From Phil1 sp964600045 (GTDB taxonomy: Bacteria; Bacillota; Clostridia; Christensenellales; CAG-138): 14,103 nucleotides of DNA. Below the pieces are notes generated by a model, which saw only the letters and a list, made by a program, of their open reading frames with translations, had not been told where the DNA came from and searched no databases. The DNA lies in NCBI GenBank assembly GCA_964600045.1, contig CAZRHS010000038.1, forward strand, positions 1 to 14,103, in the 5' to 3' direction. Below, in pieces: positions 1 through 6,608 of the stretch. Within the stretch, counting starts at the first letter, position 1. Each line of letters begins with the position of its first letter. The position numbers were made by a program, and so were the translations under genes.

Positions 1-17
1 TTGTGCAAATTGCACAA
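1..17. repeat. Perfect 17-bp palindrome, possible operator
   Basis: Two 8-base arms (TTGTGCAA and TTGCACAA) flank a single central A. The element lies about 41 bp upstream of the -35 hexamer of the first gene's promoter. The outer TTGTG...CACAA resembles a Rex operator, but the spacing is one base shorter than the usual 18-bp Rex box, so the binding protein is unknown. It lies at the window edge, so it may belong to a gene outside the window. Confidence 0.4.
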
Positions 18-58
18 AAATCATTTTCACTTTATTTGAAACAAATCTAAATACCATC

Positions 59-89
59 TTGATTTTTCGGGGGGGGGGTAGGATATAAT
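59..89 (+). promoter_or_regulatory. Candidate promoter with a G10 tract in the spacer
   Basis: A -35-like TTGATT (59-64) and a perfect -10 TATAAT (84-89) are separated by 19 bp. The spacer holds an uninterrupted run of ten G (69-78) in otherwise A+T-rich DNA. The predicted transcription start is near 96, about 67 nt before the preferred start codon at 163. Nineteen bp is longer than the optimal 17, so losing one or two G would move the promoter toward optimal spacing. This is the arrangement known from phase-variable promoters such as meningococcal porA. Phase variation here is inference. Confidence 0.55.
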
Positions 90-162
90 TCCTTTAGGGC
101 CCAAATCAAAACGAAAAATTATTAGATAATTATGATTTATGACAGAAAGGATGATCTTGGTT

Positions 163-1218
163 ATGGAAAGCACGGGAACAAATAAAAAATTAAATACGAC
201 CACTTTAGTGCTAGTAGTGATGGCAGTGTTGATTACTCTTCTTATTGGCATTATTAATCGCATTGCTCAGGACAATGAGGAAAAAGAAAAAATATCAGGG
301 TGGATAGGAACATGTTCAGAGAGAACTGCTTTTTCTTATGGTGATTATGAGGCATATTATACGAAGAATGATGATGTATATAGAGGCGTTGGCCTTTATC
401 CGAGTGATAGTGAATTTTCTTATATAAGTTTAGATGATGTGTATGAGATTTTAGCTCCTTATATGGGAAAGGAAATATTTAGAGAGGTTTTATTGAACAA
501 GCTAGAAAAACTTGAACAAGAAGGTGACATTGCGGGCTTTCTTAACACGGTTGAAACTATGGAATATCTAGGATACTATAATGAAACTATAAAAGAAAAA
601 GTCATAGAATTATACGAAAAGAAGGAGAATGAATTATTCAGCAGTACAGATAGTATTTTTGACAATATAGATTCGATTTGTGGTTTTATCAGGTTAGAGT
701 ACTATTTTGATGATAGAAATGCAGTAGTTAATAAATTAAAGGAGCACGCTACGGGTAGTACTGTAGTTACCAAAAATGGCAGAGGAGGTTACTATGATAA
801 TTTAAAGGGGGACTATTCCAATAGCAGTAGTGTAGAAGATCCTCTTGGCCTTGGCGGAGGTGTTGGCACATATTCTGTCAGTGAAAGCTACGGATTTTAT
901 GGTGATTTTCTAAGAATGAATAGTTCTAAACACTGGTATGGAACAGCTTCGTCTGATGTCAACAACACCAGTTCTAGCGCGTTTTGCTTTCGCGGGCAAC
1001 CCTGTGATGAAGAAATAGCACAAATTATTATAGAATCTACGGGTACGACATACTATATTTCGAATGAAGAATCGGATGAGTTTTATTTCTTTGCTTTTAA
1101 TGATGAAAATCTAATGGCTGTAGCAACAAATTCCTATTCTAAGAGTAATGGTATGACGTATTTATTATATCATACAGACTATGTTGAGCGAGAGTATGTT
1201 CGTTGTAGTTGGTACTAA
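163..1218 (+). CDS. Membrane-anchored hypothetical protein
   Basis: The protein has 351 residues and I do not recognise its family. A short lysine-containing N-terminus is followed by one hydrophobic segment (about residues 13-32) and then about 315 mostly polar residues. This pattern suggests a signal anchor with the bulk of the protein outside the cell. Residues 60-180 are acidic and probably helical. The C-terminal part is rich in Ser, Tyr, Asn and Gly, with a Gly-rich stretch (LGLGGGVG). No lipobox or sortase signal is visible. The start at 163 is preferred because AGAAAGG lies 12 nt upstream; in-frame ATGs at 139 and 151 lack a well-placed ribosome binding site. The gene is far more A+T-rich than the hydrogenase operon and follows the poly-G promoter, suggesting an acquired, possibly phase-variable surface protein. 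Function unknown. Confidence 0.7.
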   Translation: MESTGTNKKLNTTTLVLVVMAVLITLLIGIINRIAQDNEEKEKISGWIGTCSERTAFSYGDYEAYYTKNDDVYRGVGLYPSDSEFSYISLDDVYEILAPYMGKEIFREVLLNKLEKLEQEGDIAGFLNTVETMEYLGYYNETIKEKVIELYEKKENELFSSTDSIFDNIDSICGFIRLEYYFDDRNAVVNKLKEHATGSTVVTKNGRGGYYDNLKGDYSNSSSVEDPLGLGGGVGTYSVSESYGFYGDFLRMNSSKHWYGTASSDVNNTSSSAFCFRGQPCDEEIAQIIIESTGTTYYISNEESDEFYFFAFNDENLMAVATNSYSKSNGMTYLLYHTDYVEREYVRCSWY

Positions 1219-1233
1219 GATAAACAACTTTTA

Positions 1234-1274
1234 TTGATAGCTCTGGAATAAATTTTGTCCTCCAGAGCTATCAA
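1234..1274 (+). repeat. 14-bp perfect inverted repeat between the two cassette genes
   Basis: The arms TTGATAGCTCTGGA (1234-1247) and TCCAGAGCTATCAA (1261-1274) pair perfectly around a 13-nt loop. No U-run follows on either strand (AAAATATAGG on the plus strand), so it is a poor intrinsic terminator. It ends only 5 nt before the AGG of the next gene's ribosome binding site. It may therefore act as a processing site, an mRNA stabiliser, a partial attenuator or an operator. Confidence 0.6.
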
Positions 1275-1290
1275 AATATAGGATGAAACA

Positions 1291-2157
1291 ATGGGAATAG
1301 TATATCATTATTGTAATGTGGATGTATTTATGAAAATTATATCAGGTAAATCCATAAGATTATCTGATATTACGAAATCGAATGATTCAACTGAAATTAT
1401 ATGGATAACAAGGTTCATGAAAGATGTGTTTCTAAAAGAGTTCAGGAAGGAAGCAGCAAAAACAAAATATTTTAAGGAAGGTTATAAAGAGGAGATATTC
1501 ATTAACTTAGTTGAAAAATATACGGATATTTTTTTTAAAGATGGTCAGCGTCAATATGCATGCTTTGTATGCTGTTTCTCTAAGGCAAACGACTTGTTGA
1601 GCCAGTGGCGTGGATACTCAGATGATGCCTCCGGCTTAGCTATAGGATTTGATATATTAACTCATTCTAATGATGCGAATGCGATTCATTTTGGTGATAT
1701 TGTTTATGGCGAAAGAAAACAGAGAACTAAAATTAAAAAGTATGCAGACAGTTTAATATCGAAGCTTAAATTGATATTAAGAGATAGCTGTACAGATATT
1801 GAAAAAAAGAGCGAGGACGCCTTTTACGAATCCTTTTTGCAACTTTTTAAACTTTCTATCCTTATGAAAAACCCATTTTTTATAGAGGAGAAGGAAAGTC
1901 GTATCTATTACTTGAAAAAACTTGGTTCAAGTATAGAAACAAAATTAGATTGTGGAGACTTATCGAAGGTAGAATATTATATTCGTGGCGATGATATAGT
2001 GCCGTATATTGAACTAAAATTGGATGGAAAAAATATTGATATTAAGAATGTAGTTATTGGACCTAAATGCAAAGCAAGGAAGAGGGACGTTGAGCGCTTG
2101 TTGTCGGATAATGGGTTTAAATGTGATGTGATTGAGTCAAAAGGAACATACAGATAA
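1291..2157 (+). CDS. DUF2971 family protein
   Basis: The 288-residue protein carries the ordered motifs of the DUF2971 family. These are YHYC at residues 5-8; LSDITKSNDSTE at 24-35; CFSKANDLLSQWRGYSDD at 95-112, followed by GLAIGF; KNPFFIEEKESRI at 193-205; and IGPKCKARKRDVERLL at 256-271. The biochemical activity of the family is not established to my knowledge, and the conserved polar residues hint at an enzymatic site. No signal peptide or membrane segment is seen, so it is probably cytoplasmic. The start is supported by AGG eight nt upstream of the ATG. The gene shares the A+T-rich composition and orientation of the gene before it, and no separate promoter is obvious. Co-transcription through the intervening hairpin is therefore likely. 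Family assignment is firm; function is not. Confidence 0.85.
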   Translation: MGIVYHYCNVDVFMKIISGKSIRLSDITKSNDSTEIIWITRFMKDVFLKEFRKEAAKTKYFKEGYKEEIFINLVEKYTDIFFKDGQRQYACFVCCFSKANDLLSQWRGYSDDASGLAIGFDILTHSNDANAIHFGDIVYGERKQRTKIKKYADSLISKLKLILRDSCTDIEKKSEDAFYESFLQLFKLSILMKNPFFIEEKESRIYYLKKLGSSIETKLDCGDLSKVEYYIRGDDIVPYIELKLDGKNIDIKNVVIGPKCKARKRDVERLLSDNGFKCDVIESKGTYR

Positions 2158-2207
2158 GGTGACATAGCATCTGTGCCCCCGGACAACCGTCAGAGGGCTT
2201 TCAGCAC

Positions 2208-2235
2208 CAAGGGCAGGGGAGAACCCCTGCCCTTG
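2208..2235. terminator. 12-bp hairpin between convergent transcription units
   Basis: The arms CAAGGGCAGGGG (2208-2219) and CCCCTGCCCTTG (2224-2235) pair perfectly around the loop AGAA. The hairpin lies 51 bp after the DUF2971 stop and 18 bp beyond the last gene of the hydrogenase operon. Plus-strand sequence after it is moderately T-rich (ATTTGTACATTT). Minus-strand sequence after it is not (GTGCTGAAAGC). It probably blocks read-through from both sides, but it is not a textbook intrinsic terminator. The G+C-rich DNA starting at about 2161 also marks the composition change from the left cassette. Confidence 0.55.
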
Positions 2236-2252
2236 ATTTGTACATTTAACTT

Positions 2253-2504
2253 TTATTTATCGGCTACCATCGGCATGATGGTGTCCTTAAAGAAAGCGGT
2301 GGCATTCTCGGCGGAGACGCTGTAATTAGTGTCGCCGATTGTTACGGAAACGCCGTTCTGGCAGCAGCCCGTGCAGAACTGGCCGGCAAGGTTTACCTTG
2401 TCGTGCAGGTTGTACTGCTCAATAAGCTGCTTAAAGCTCATCAAAACGTTGTATGATCCGCGCAGATGGCAGGAGGTACCTATGCAAACCTTTACTTCCA
2501 GCAT
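2253..2504 (-). CDS. Small thioredoxin-like [2Fe-2S] ferredoxin (HydA C-terminal-domain-like)
   Basis: This 83-residue protein has the thioredoxin-like [2Fe-2S] signature: Cys7 and Cys12 in CIGTSCHLRGS, then Cys44 and Cys48 in FCTGCCQNG. An extra Cys47 stands next to the last ligand. It is the final gene of the hydrogenase operon. It starts one base after the hydA stop, and its AAGGAGGAGG ribosome binding site lies inside the hydA 3' end, so translation is probably coupled. An upstream in-frame start would overlap hydA by about 70 bases and is not preferred. Thermotoga-type HydA carries a C-terminal [2Fe-2S] domain of this kind. HydA here lacks it, so this protein may supply that cluster in trans. 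It is a paralogue of the first gene of the operon. Confidence 0.88.
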   Translation of the reverse strand: MLEVKVCIGTSCHLRGSYNVLMSFKQLIEQYNLHDKVNLAGQFCTGCCQNGVSVTIGDTNYSVSAENATAFFKDTIMPMVADK

Positions 2505-2505
2505 A

Positions 2506-4200
2506 TTATTCCTCCTCCTTGTGTCCGTAATGAACATGCAGCAGCTCATGCACGCGGCCCTTAAGCACGTCGTCATACAGGCTCATCATAAGCGGGTTCT
2601 CTTCGCTGCGCTTAATGCTCAGCATCTTGTCCGCGCTGTAAAGCGCCTTGCTGCGGGTCTCCTTGGTTTCCTTGTTGCCGTAGGGCTGTCCGCCGCCGCC
2701 AACGCAGCCGCCGGGGCAGGCCATGACCTCTATAAAGTCGTAATGCTTGCCTTCCTTAAGCGCCTGTATCACGTTCTCGGCGTTCCTCAGTCCGCTTACT
2801 ATCGCAATGTGTACTTCCTTGTCGCCGTAGGGGATGGTGGTCTCCTTAACGCCCTTCATGCCGCGAACGTCATTAAAGGAAATGGAAGCGAGCGCCTTGC
2901 TGCTCTTGTCGGGGGAGAGGCGGCGAAGCACTGCCTCGGTAACGCCGCCGGTAACGCCGAATATAACGCCGGCGCCGGTGCAGGTGCTGAATACGGAGTC
3001 AACAGCCTCGGGCTCAAGCTCATTGAACTGTATGCCGGCCTTGTGGATCATCTGAACCAGCTCCTGGGTGGTTATAACGTAATCGGTTTCGGGTACGCCG
3101 TCGTGTATGAACTCTTCGCGCGCGCACTCAAACTTCTTGGCTGTGCAGGGCATTACGGCAACGCATACCACACGCCTCTTGGAGGAAGCGTATTTCGCCT
3201 TTATAACGGAGGAGAACATCTGCATGGGGGACTTGCAGGTGGATACGTTCTTCATAAGCTCCGGATGGTTCTTTTCGCAGTACTGTATCCAGGCCGGGCA
3301 GCAGCTGGTGAAAAGGGGCAGATTCTCGCCGGACTCAATGCGCTGCAGGAACTCGTTGGATTCCTCAAGCACCGTCAGGTCAGCGCCGGTAGCGGTATCA
3401 TAAACCTCGTCAAAGCCAAGGCGACGGAGCGCCGCGGTTATGCGGCCCATGGAGTTTTCGCTCTCGGGCAGGCCGAATTCCTTCGCAACGGCAACGCGCA
3501 CGGCGGGGGCGACCTGCGCCACAACCTTGGTGTTCTTGTCGTTAAGCTCGGGCCATACGCGGCTGGTGTCCTTGCGGATTACAATTGCGCCGGTGGGGCA
3601 TACGGCGGCGCACTGGCCGCAGCCTACGCAGGGGGAGTTGGCAATGGGCTCGTTGAAAGCGGGGCCGATTACCATCCTGGAACCGCGGTTTACAAAGTCT
3701 ATCGCGCCAACGTTCTGAATCTCGTTGCACATACGCACGCAGTCGCCGCAGAGTATGCACTTGTGCGCGTCGCGTACTATGCTCAGGCTTGATGTATCAA
3801 GCTCGGGTTCGGGCCTCAGATTCTTAAAGCGAATGCTGTCTATGCCGAACAGGGAGGAAAGCTCCTGCAGGCGGCACTTGCCGTTCTTGGGGCAGGTGGT
3901 GCAGTCGCGGCAGTGGTTGGCAAGCAGCAGCTCAAGTATCATCTTGCGGTGCTTATGCAGTCTGCCGGTGTTTGTATAAATTTCCATGCCGGCCTTAGGC
4001 ACGGTGGAGCAGGCGGCTTCCATGCCGCCGCGGGCGTTTTCAACCATGCACATGCGGCATGCGCCGTATACGGAAAGCTCGCTGTGGTAGCAGAAGGTAG
4101 GCAGCTCAATACCCGCCTTGCGTATAACCTCCAGCAGGTTCTTTTCGCCGTTTATCTCAACGGGGTTGCCGTCTATGAGCATATATTCTTTTGTTTCCAT
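2506..4200 (-). CDS. hydA: [FeFe] hydrogenase catalytic subunit HydA (NADH/ferredoxin-linked)
   Basis: The 564-residue protein catalyses reversible H2 production at an H-cluster. In order it carries: a [2Fe-2S] domain (Cys37, 48, 51, 64); a His/Cys-ligated [4Fe-4S] region (HKHR at 82-85, then Cys97, 100, 103, 109); two [4Fe-4S] ferredoxin clusters (CILCGDCVRMC at 148-158, CVGCGQCAAVC at 191-201); and the catalytic domain. All three H-cluster motifs are intact: TSCCPAW at 298-304 (proton-transfer Cys300, ligand Cys301), MPCTAKKFE at 350-358 (Cys352), and EVMACPGGCVGGGGQP from 491 (Cys495, Cys499). A small-subunit-like helical tail ends the protein. It lacks the extra C-terminal [2Fe-2S] domain of Thermotoga HydA. 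The start has AAGGAGG about 9 nt upstream and lies four bases after the hydB stop. It is probably a cytoplasmic partner of HydB and HydC; maturases HydEFG are not in the window. Confidence 0.97.
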   Translation of the reverse strand: METKEYMLIDGNPVEINGEKNLLEVIRKAGIELPTFCYHSELSVYGACRMCMVENARGGMEAACSTVPKAGMEIYTNTGRLHKHRKMILELLLANHCRDCTTCPKNGKCRLQELSSLFGIDSIRFKNLRPEPELDTSSLSIVRDAHKCILCGDCVRMCNEIQNVGAIDFVNRGSRMVIGPAFNEPIANSPCVGCGQCAAVCPTGAIVIRKDTSRVWPELNDKNTKVVAQVAPAVRVAVAKEFGLPESENSMGRITAALRRLGFDEVYDTATGADLTVLEESNEFLQRIESGENLPLFTSCCPAWIQYCEKNHPELMKNVSTCKSPMQMFSSVIKAKYASSKRRVVCVAVMPCTAKKFECAREEFIHDGVPETDYVITTQELVQMIHKAGIQFNELEPEAVDSVFSTCTGAGVIFGVTGGVTEAVLRRLSPDKSSKALASISFNDVRGMKGVKETTIPYGDKEVHIAIVSGLRNAENVIQALKEGKHYDFIEVMACPGGCVGGGGQPYGNKETKETRSKALYSADKMLSIKRSEENPLMMSLYDDVLKGRVHELLHVHYGHKEEE

Positions 4201-4204
4201 TTGC

Positions 4205-6085
4205 TCAGTCCTCCTTAATTGCGTGGAACGCGCAGGTGGCTACGCACGCGCCGCACTTTATGCACTTCTTTTCGTCAATGACGAAGGGGGATTTAACCTG
4301 GCCCGATATAGCGCCAACGGGGCAGCCTCTCGCGCAGCGGGAGCAGCCGCGGCAAATTTCGGGATCAATATGTATGCGCTTAAGCTTGGCGCACGCTCCG
4401 GCAGGGCAGCGCTTGTCGTAAATATGCGCCTCGTATTCGTTGCGGAAATACTTCAGGGTGCTCATTACGGGGTTGGGAGCGGTTTTGCCCAGTCCGCACA
4501 GGGCCGCCGCGGAAATGGTATCCGCCAGGTCCTCAAGCAGCTCTATGTCGCCGTCCTCGCCTTTGCCAGCAACTATGCGCTCAAGCACTTCAAGCATGCG
4601 CTTCGTGCCCTCGCGGCAGGGTACGCACTTGCCGCAGGATTCGTTCTGCGTAAAGCTCATGAAGAAGCGCGCAACCTCAACCATGCAGGTCTTGCTGTCC
4701 ATAACAACAAGTCCGCCGGAGCCTATCATCGCGCCAACCTTCTTCAGGGAGTCGAAGTCAAGGGGTATATCAAGATGCTCGGTGGTAAGGCAGCCGCCGC
4801 TCGGTCCGCCGATCTGCACCGCCTTGAATTCGGAGCCGCCGCGCATGCCGCCGCCAACGTCGAATATAACCTCTCTGAGGGTGGTGCCCATGGGGACTTC
4901 TATAAGGCCGGTGTTCTCAATGTTGCCGGTAAGGGCAAATGCCTTGGTGCCGGGGCTGTTCTCGGGACCGATGGACTTGTACCAGTCTGCGCCCCTGCTG
5001 ATTATAAGGGGAACGTTGGCAAATGTCTCAACGTTGTTCAGTACGGTAGGCTCATTGAACAAACCGTGCTCAACAGTACGCGGGGGCTTTACGCGCGGGA
5101 AGCCGCGTTTGCCTTCTATGGAGGCTGTAAGCGCGCTGCCTTCGCCGCAAACGAATGCGCCTGCGCCGCGATTTATATGCATGTGGAAGCAGAAGTCGGT
5201 ACCCAGTATGTTGTCGCCCAGCAGACCGTATTCCTCGGCCTGAGCTATGGCGTTCTTAAGCCTTTCAACGGCCATGGGGTACTCAGCGCGAACGTAAATG
5301 TAGCCGTTCTGAGCGCCGCAGGCAATACCGGCGATCATCATGCCCTCAAGCATCCTGTGGGGGTCGCCTTCCATAACGGAGCGGTCCATGAACGCGCCGG
5401 GGTCGCCCTCGTCACCGTTGCAGACAATGTACTTCACGGGGGAAGACTGCTTCGCAACCTGGCTCCACTTACGGCCGGTGGGGAATCCGCCGCCGCCGCG
5501 TCCGCGCAGGTTGGAATCGGATATGGTCTTTATTATGTCGGCCGGGCTCATCTCAAACAGAGCCTTTTCAAAGGAGGAGTAACCGCCTATGGCCAGGTAT
5601 TCGCGAATGCTGGTCGCGTCTATATGGCCGCAGTGCTCAAGCACAAGACGGGTCTGCTTCTTGTAGAAAGGAATGTCTTCCTGCCTCTTGCGAACAACGC
5701 CGCCCTTCTGATAAGCAAGCCTTTCAATGTGCTCGCCGTTCATTATGGTGCGCTCGATTATCTCTTTGCAGTCCTCAAGCTTAACCTTGGTATAAAGCCA
5801 GCCTTCGGGCTCTATGCGAACAAGGGGACCCATTTCGCAGAAGCCGTGGCAGCCGCTCTTCTTAAGGCCAACGGAGTCGGCATGGTCATGCGGATCGTCC
5901 GCCAGCTCAACCGTGCAGGGAATTCCGTTTTCGGCCATAAGGCGCTTAAGCTCGGCATATATGTTCAGCGAGCCGCCCGCAACGCAGCCGGTACCGGCAC
6001 ATACCAGTATTTTGCGCTTCTGATGGGCAAAGCTTTCGGCATACGCCGCGCGTTCTCTCGTCAGATCTTCTCTGTTCTTAAGCAT
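4205..6085 (-). CDS. hydB: Hydrogenase diaphorase subunit HydB (NuoF-like)
   Basis: The 626-residue protein is the FMN- and NAD(H)-binding subunit of the multimeric hydrogenase. It begins with a thioredoxin-like [2Fe-2S] domain (Cys29, 34, 79, 83). The NuoF core follows: the glycine-rich GRGGGGFPTG at 195-204, NGDEGDPGAFMDRS at 223-236, GAGAFVCGEGSAL at 307-319, and the [4Fe-4S] motif ESCGKCVPCREG (Cys484, 487, 490) with Cys530. The C-terminus adds two [4Fe-4S] ferredoxin clusters (CRGCSRCARGC at 578-588, CIKCGACVATC at 608-618). This domain order is that of HydB in electron-bifurcating HydABC and of HndC. Its start overlaps the hydC 3' end by 8 bases and has AAGGAGG upstream. Bifurcating rather than simple NADH-dependent activity is inferred from the architecture only. 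Confidence 0.96.
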   Translation of the reverse strand: MLKNREDLTRERAAYAESFAHQKRKILVCAGTGCVAGGSLNIYAELKRLMAENGIPCTVELADDPHDHADSVGLKKSGCHGFCEMGPLVRIEPEGWLYTKVKLEDCKEIIERTIMNGEHIERLAYQKGGVVRKRQEDIPFYKKQTRLVLEHCGHIDATSIREYLAIGGYSSFEKALFEMSPADIIKTISDSNLRGRGGGGFPTGRKWSQVAKQSSPVKYIVCNGDEGDPGAFMDRSVMEGDPHRMLEGMMIAGIACGAQNGYIYVRAEYPMAVERLKNAIAQAEEYGLLGDNILGTDFCFHMHINRGAGAFVCGEGSALTASIEGKRGFPRVKPPRTVEHGLFNEPTVLNNVETFANVPLIISRGADWYKSIGPENSPGTKAFALTGNIENTGLIEVPMGTTLREVIFDVGGGMRGGSEFKAVQIGGPSGGCLTTEHLDIPLDFDSLKKVGAMIGSGGLVVMDSKTCMVEVARFFMSFTQNESCGKCVPCREGTKRMLEVLERIVAGKGEDGDIELLEDLADTISAAALCGLGKTAPNPVMSTLKYFRNEYEAHIYDKRCPAGACAKLKRIHIDPEICRGCSRCARGCPVGAISGQVKSPFVIDEKKCIKCGACVATCAFHAIKED

Positions 6086-6563
6086 TCAAACTTTCCTCCT
6101 TAAGCTTTTTGATAAGCTCGCTGGCCTTATCGGGGGTCATTGAAGGATGAACCTTGTCGTTGATGGTGATTACCGGGGCAAGGCCGCATGCGCCAAGGCA
6201 GGATACGGTCTCTACGGTAAACAGAAGATCGTCGGTAGTGGCCTTAGTTGCTGAAAGGCCAAGCTCTTTTCTGAGCCTTTCGAGAATGGGCGTTGAACCG
6301 CGTACATGGCAGGCCGTACCGTCGCAGCACTTTATAACGTACTTTCCCTTGGGTTCAAGGGAGAAGTTCTCATAGAAAGTTGCCACGGAATAGATGCTTG
6401 CTGTGGGTACACCAAGGCGCTTGGCGAGATGCTCGAATATCTCGCGCGGCAGATAGCGGTAATGCTCCTGTATCGCCTGAAGAATGGCGATAATGGCGCT
6501 TGGCTTTGCACCATGGTCTTCGATTATCTTGTCGACCACGGTGAAGTCAAATTGGGTTTGCAT
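6078..6563 (-). CDS. hydC: Hydrogenase subunit HydC (NuoE-like [2Fe-2S] protein)
   Basis: The 161-residue protein belongs to the NuoE/24-kDa family. It has a helical N-terminal part (about residues 8-70, with YRYLPREIFEHLAKRLGVP), then a thioredoxin-like [2Fe-2S] domain. The ligands are Cys80 and Cys85 (CDGTACHVRGS) and Cys122 and Cys126 (SCLGACGLAP). It passes electrons between the HydB flavin site and the iron-sulfur chain. The start at 6563 is chosen because AGGAGG sits about 10 nt upstream; a possible start 14 codons earlier lacks such a site. The gene follows the phosphatase gene after 45 bp and overlaps hydB by 8 bp. The 45-bp gap is the largest in the operon and contains a possible internal -10 box. 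Confidence 0.95.
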   Translation of the reverse strand: MQTQFDFTVVDKIIEDHGAKPSAIIAILQAIQEHYRYLPREIFEHLAKRLGVPTASIYSVATFYENFSLEPKGKYVIKCCDGTACHVRGSTPILERLRKELGLSATKATTDDLLFTVETVSCLGACGLAPVITINDKVHPSMTPDKASELIKKLKEESLNA

Positions 6564-6608
6564 CGTTTTTAGATCCTCCTGATTATAATTGCTTTTTACA
6601 AGCAAAAC

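Noticed and set aside
27..263. Minus-strand open frame of 78 codons over the poly-G region
   Set aside because: It covers the promoter and start of the plus-strand gene, has no convincing ribosome binding site, and its translation has no recognisable features.
1234..1274. Intrinsic terminator after the first gene
   Set aside because: The stem is strong, but neither strand has a U-run after it. It was recorded as a hairpin of unknown role.
4118..6103. Long open frames on the plus strand opposite hydB and hydA (661 and 487 codons)
   Set aside because: They are antisense shadows in G+C-rich DNA. Their translations are low-complexity Ala/Gly-rich with no domains, while the minus-strand frames carry complete cofactor motifs.
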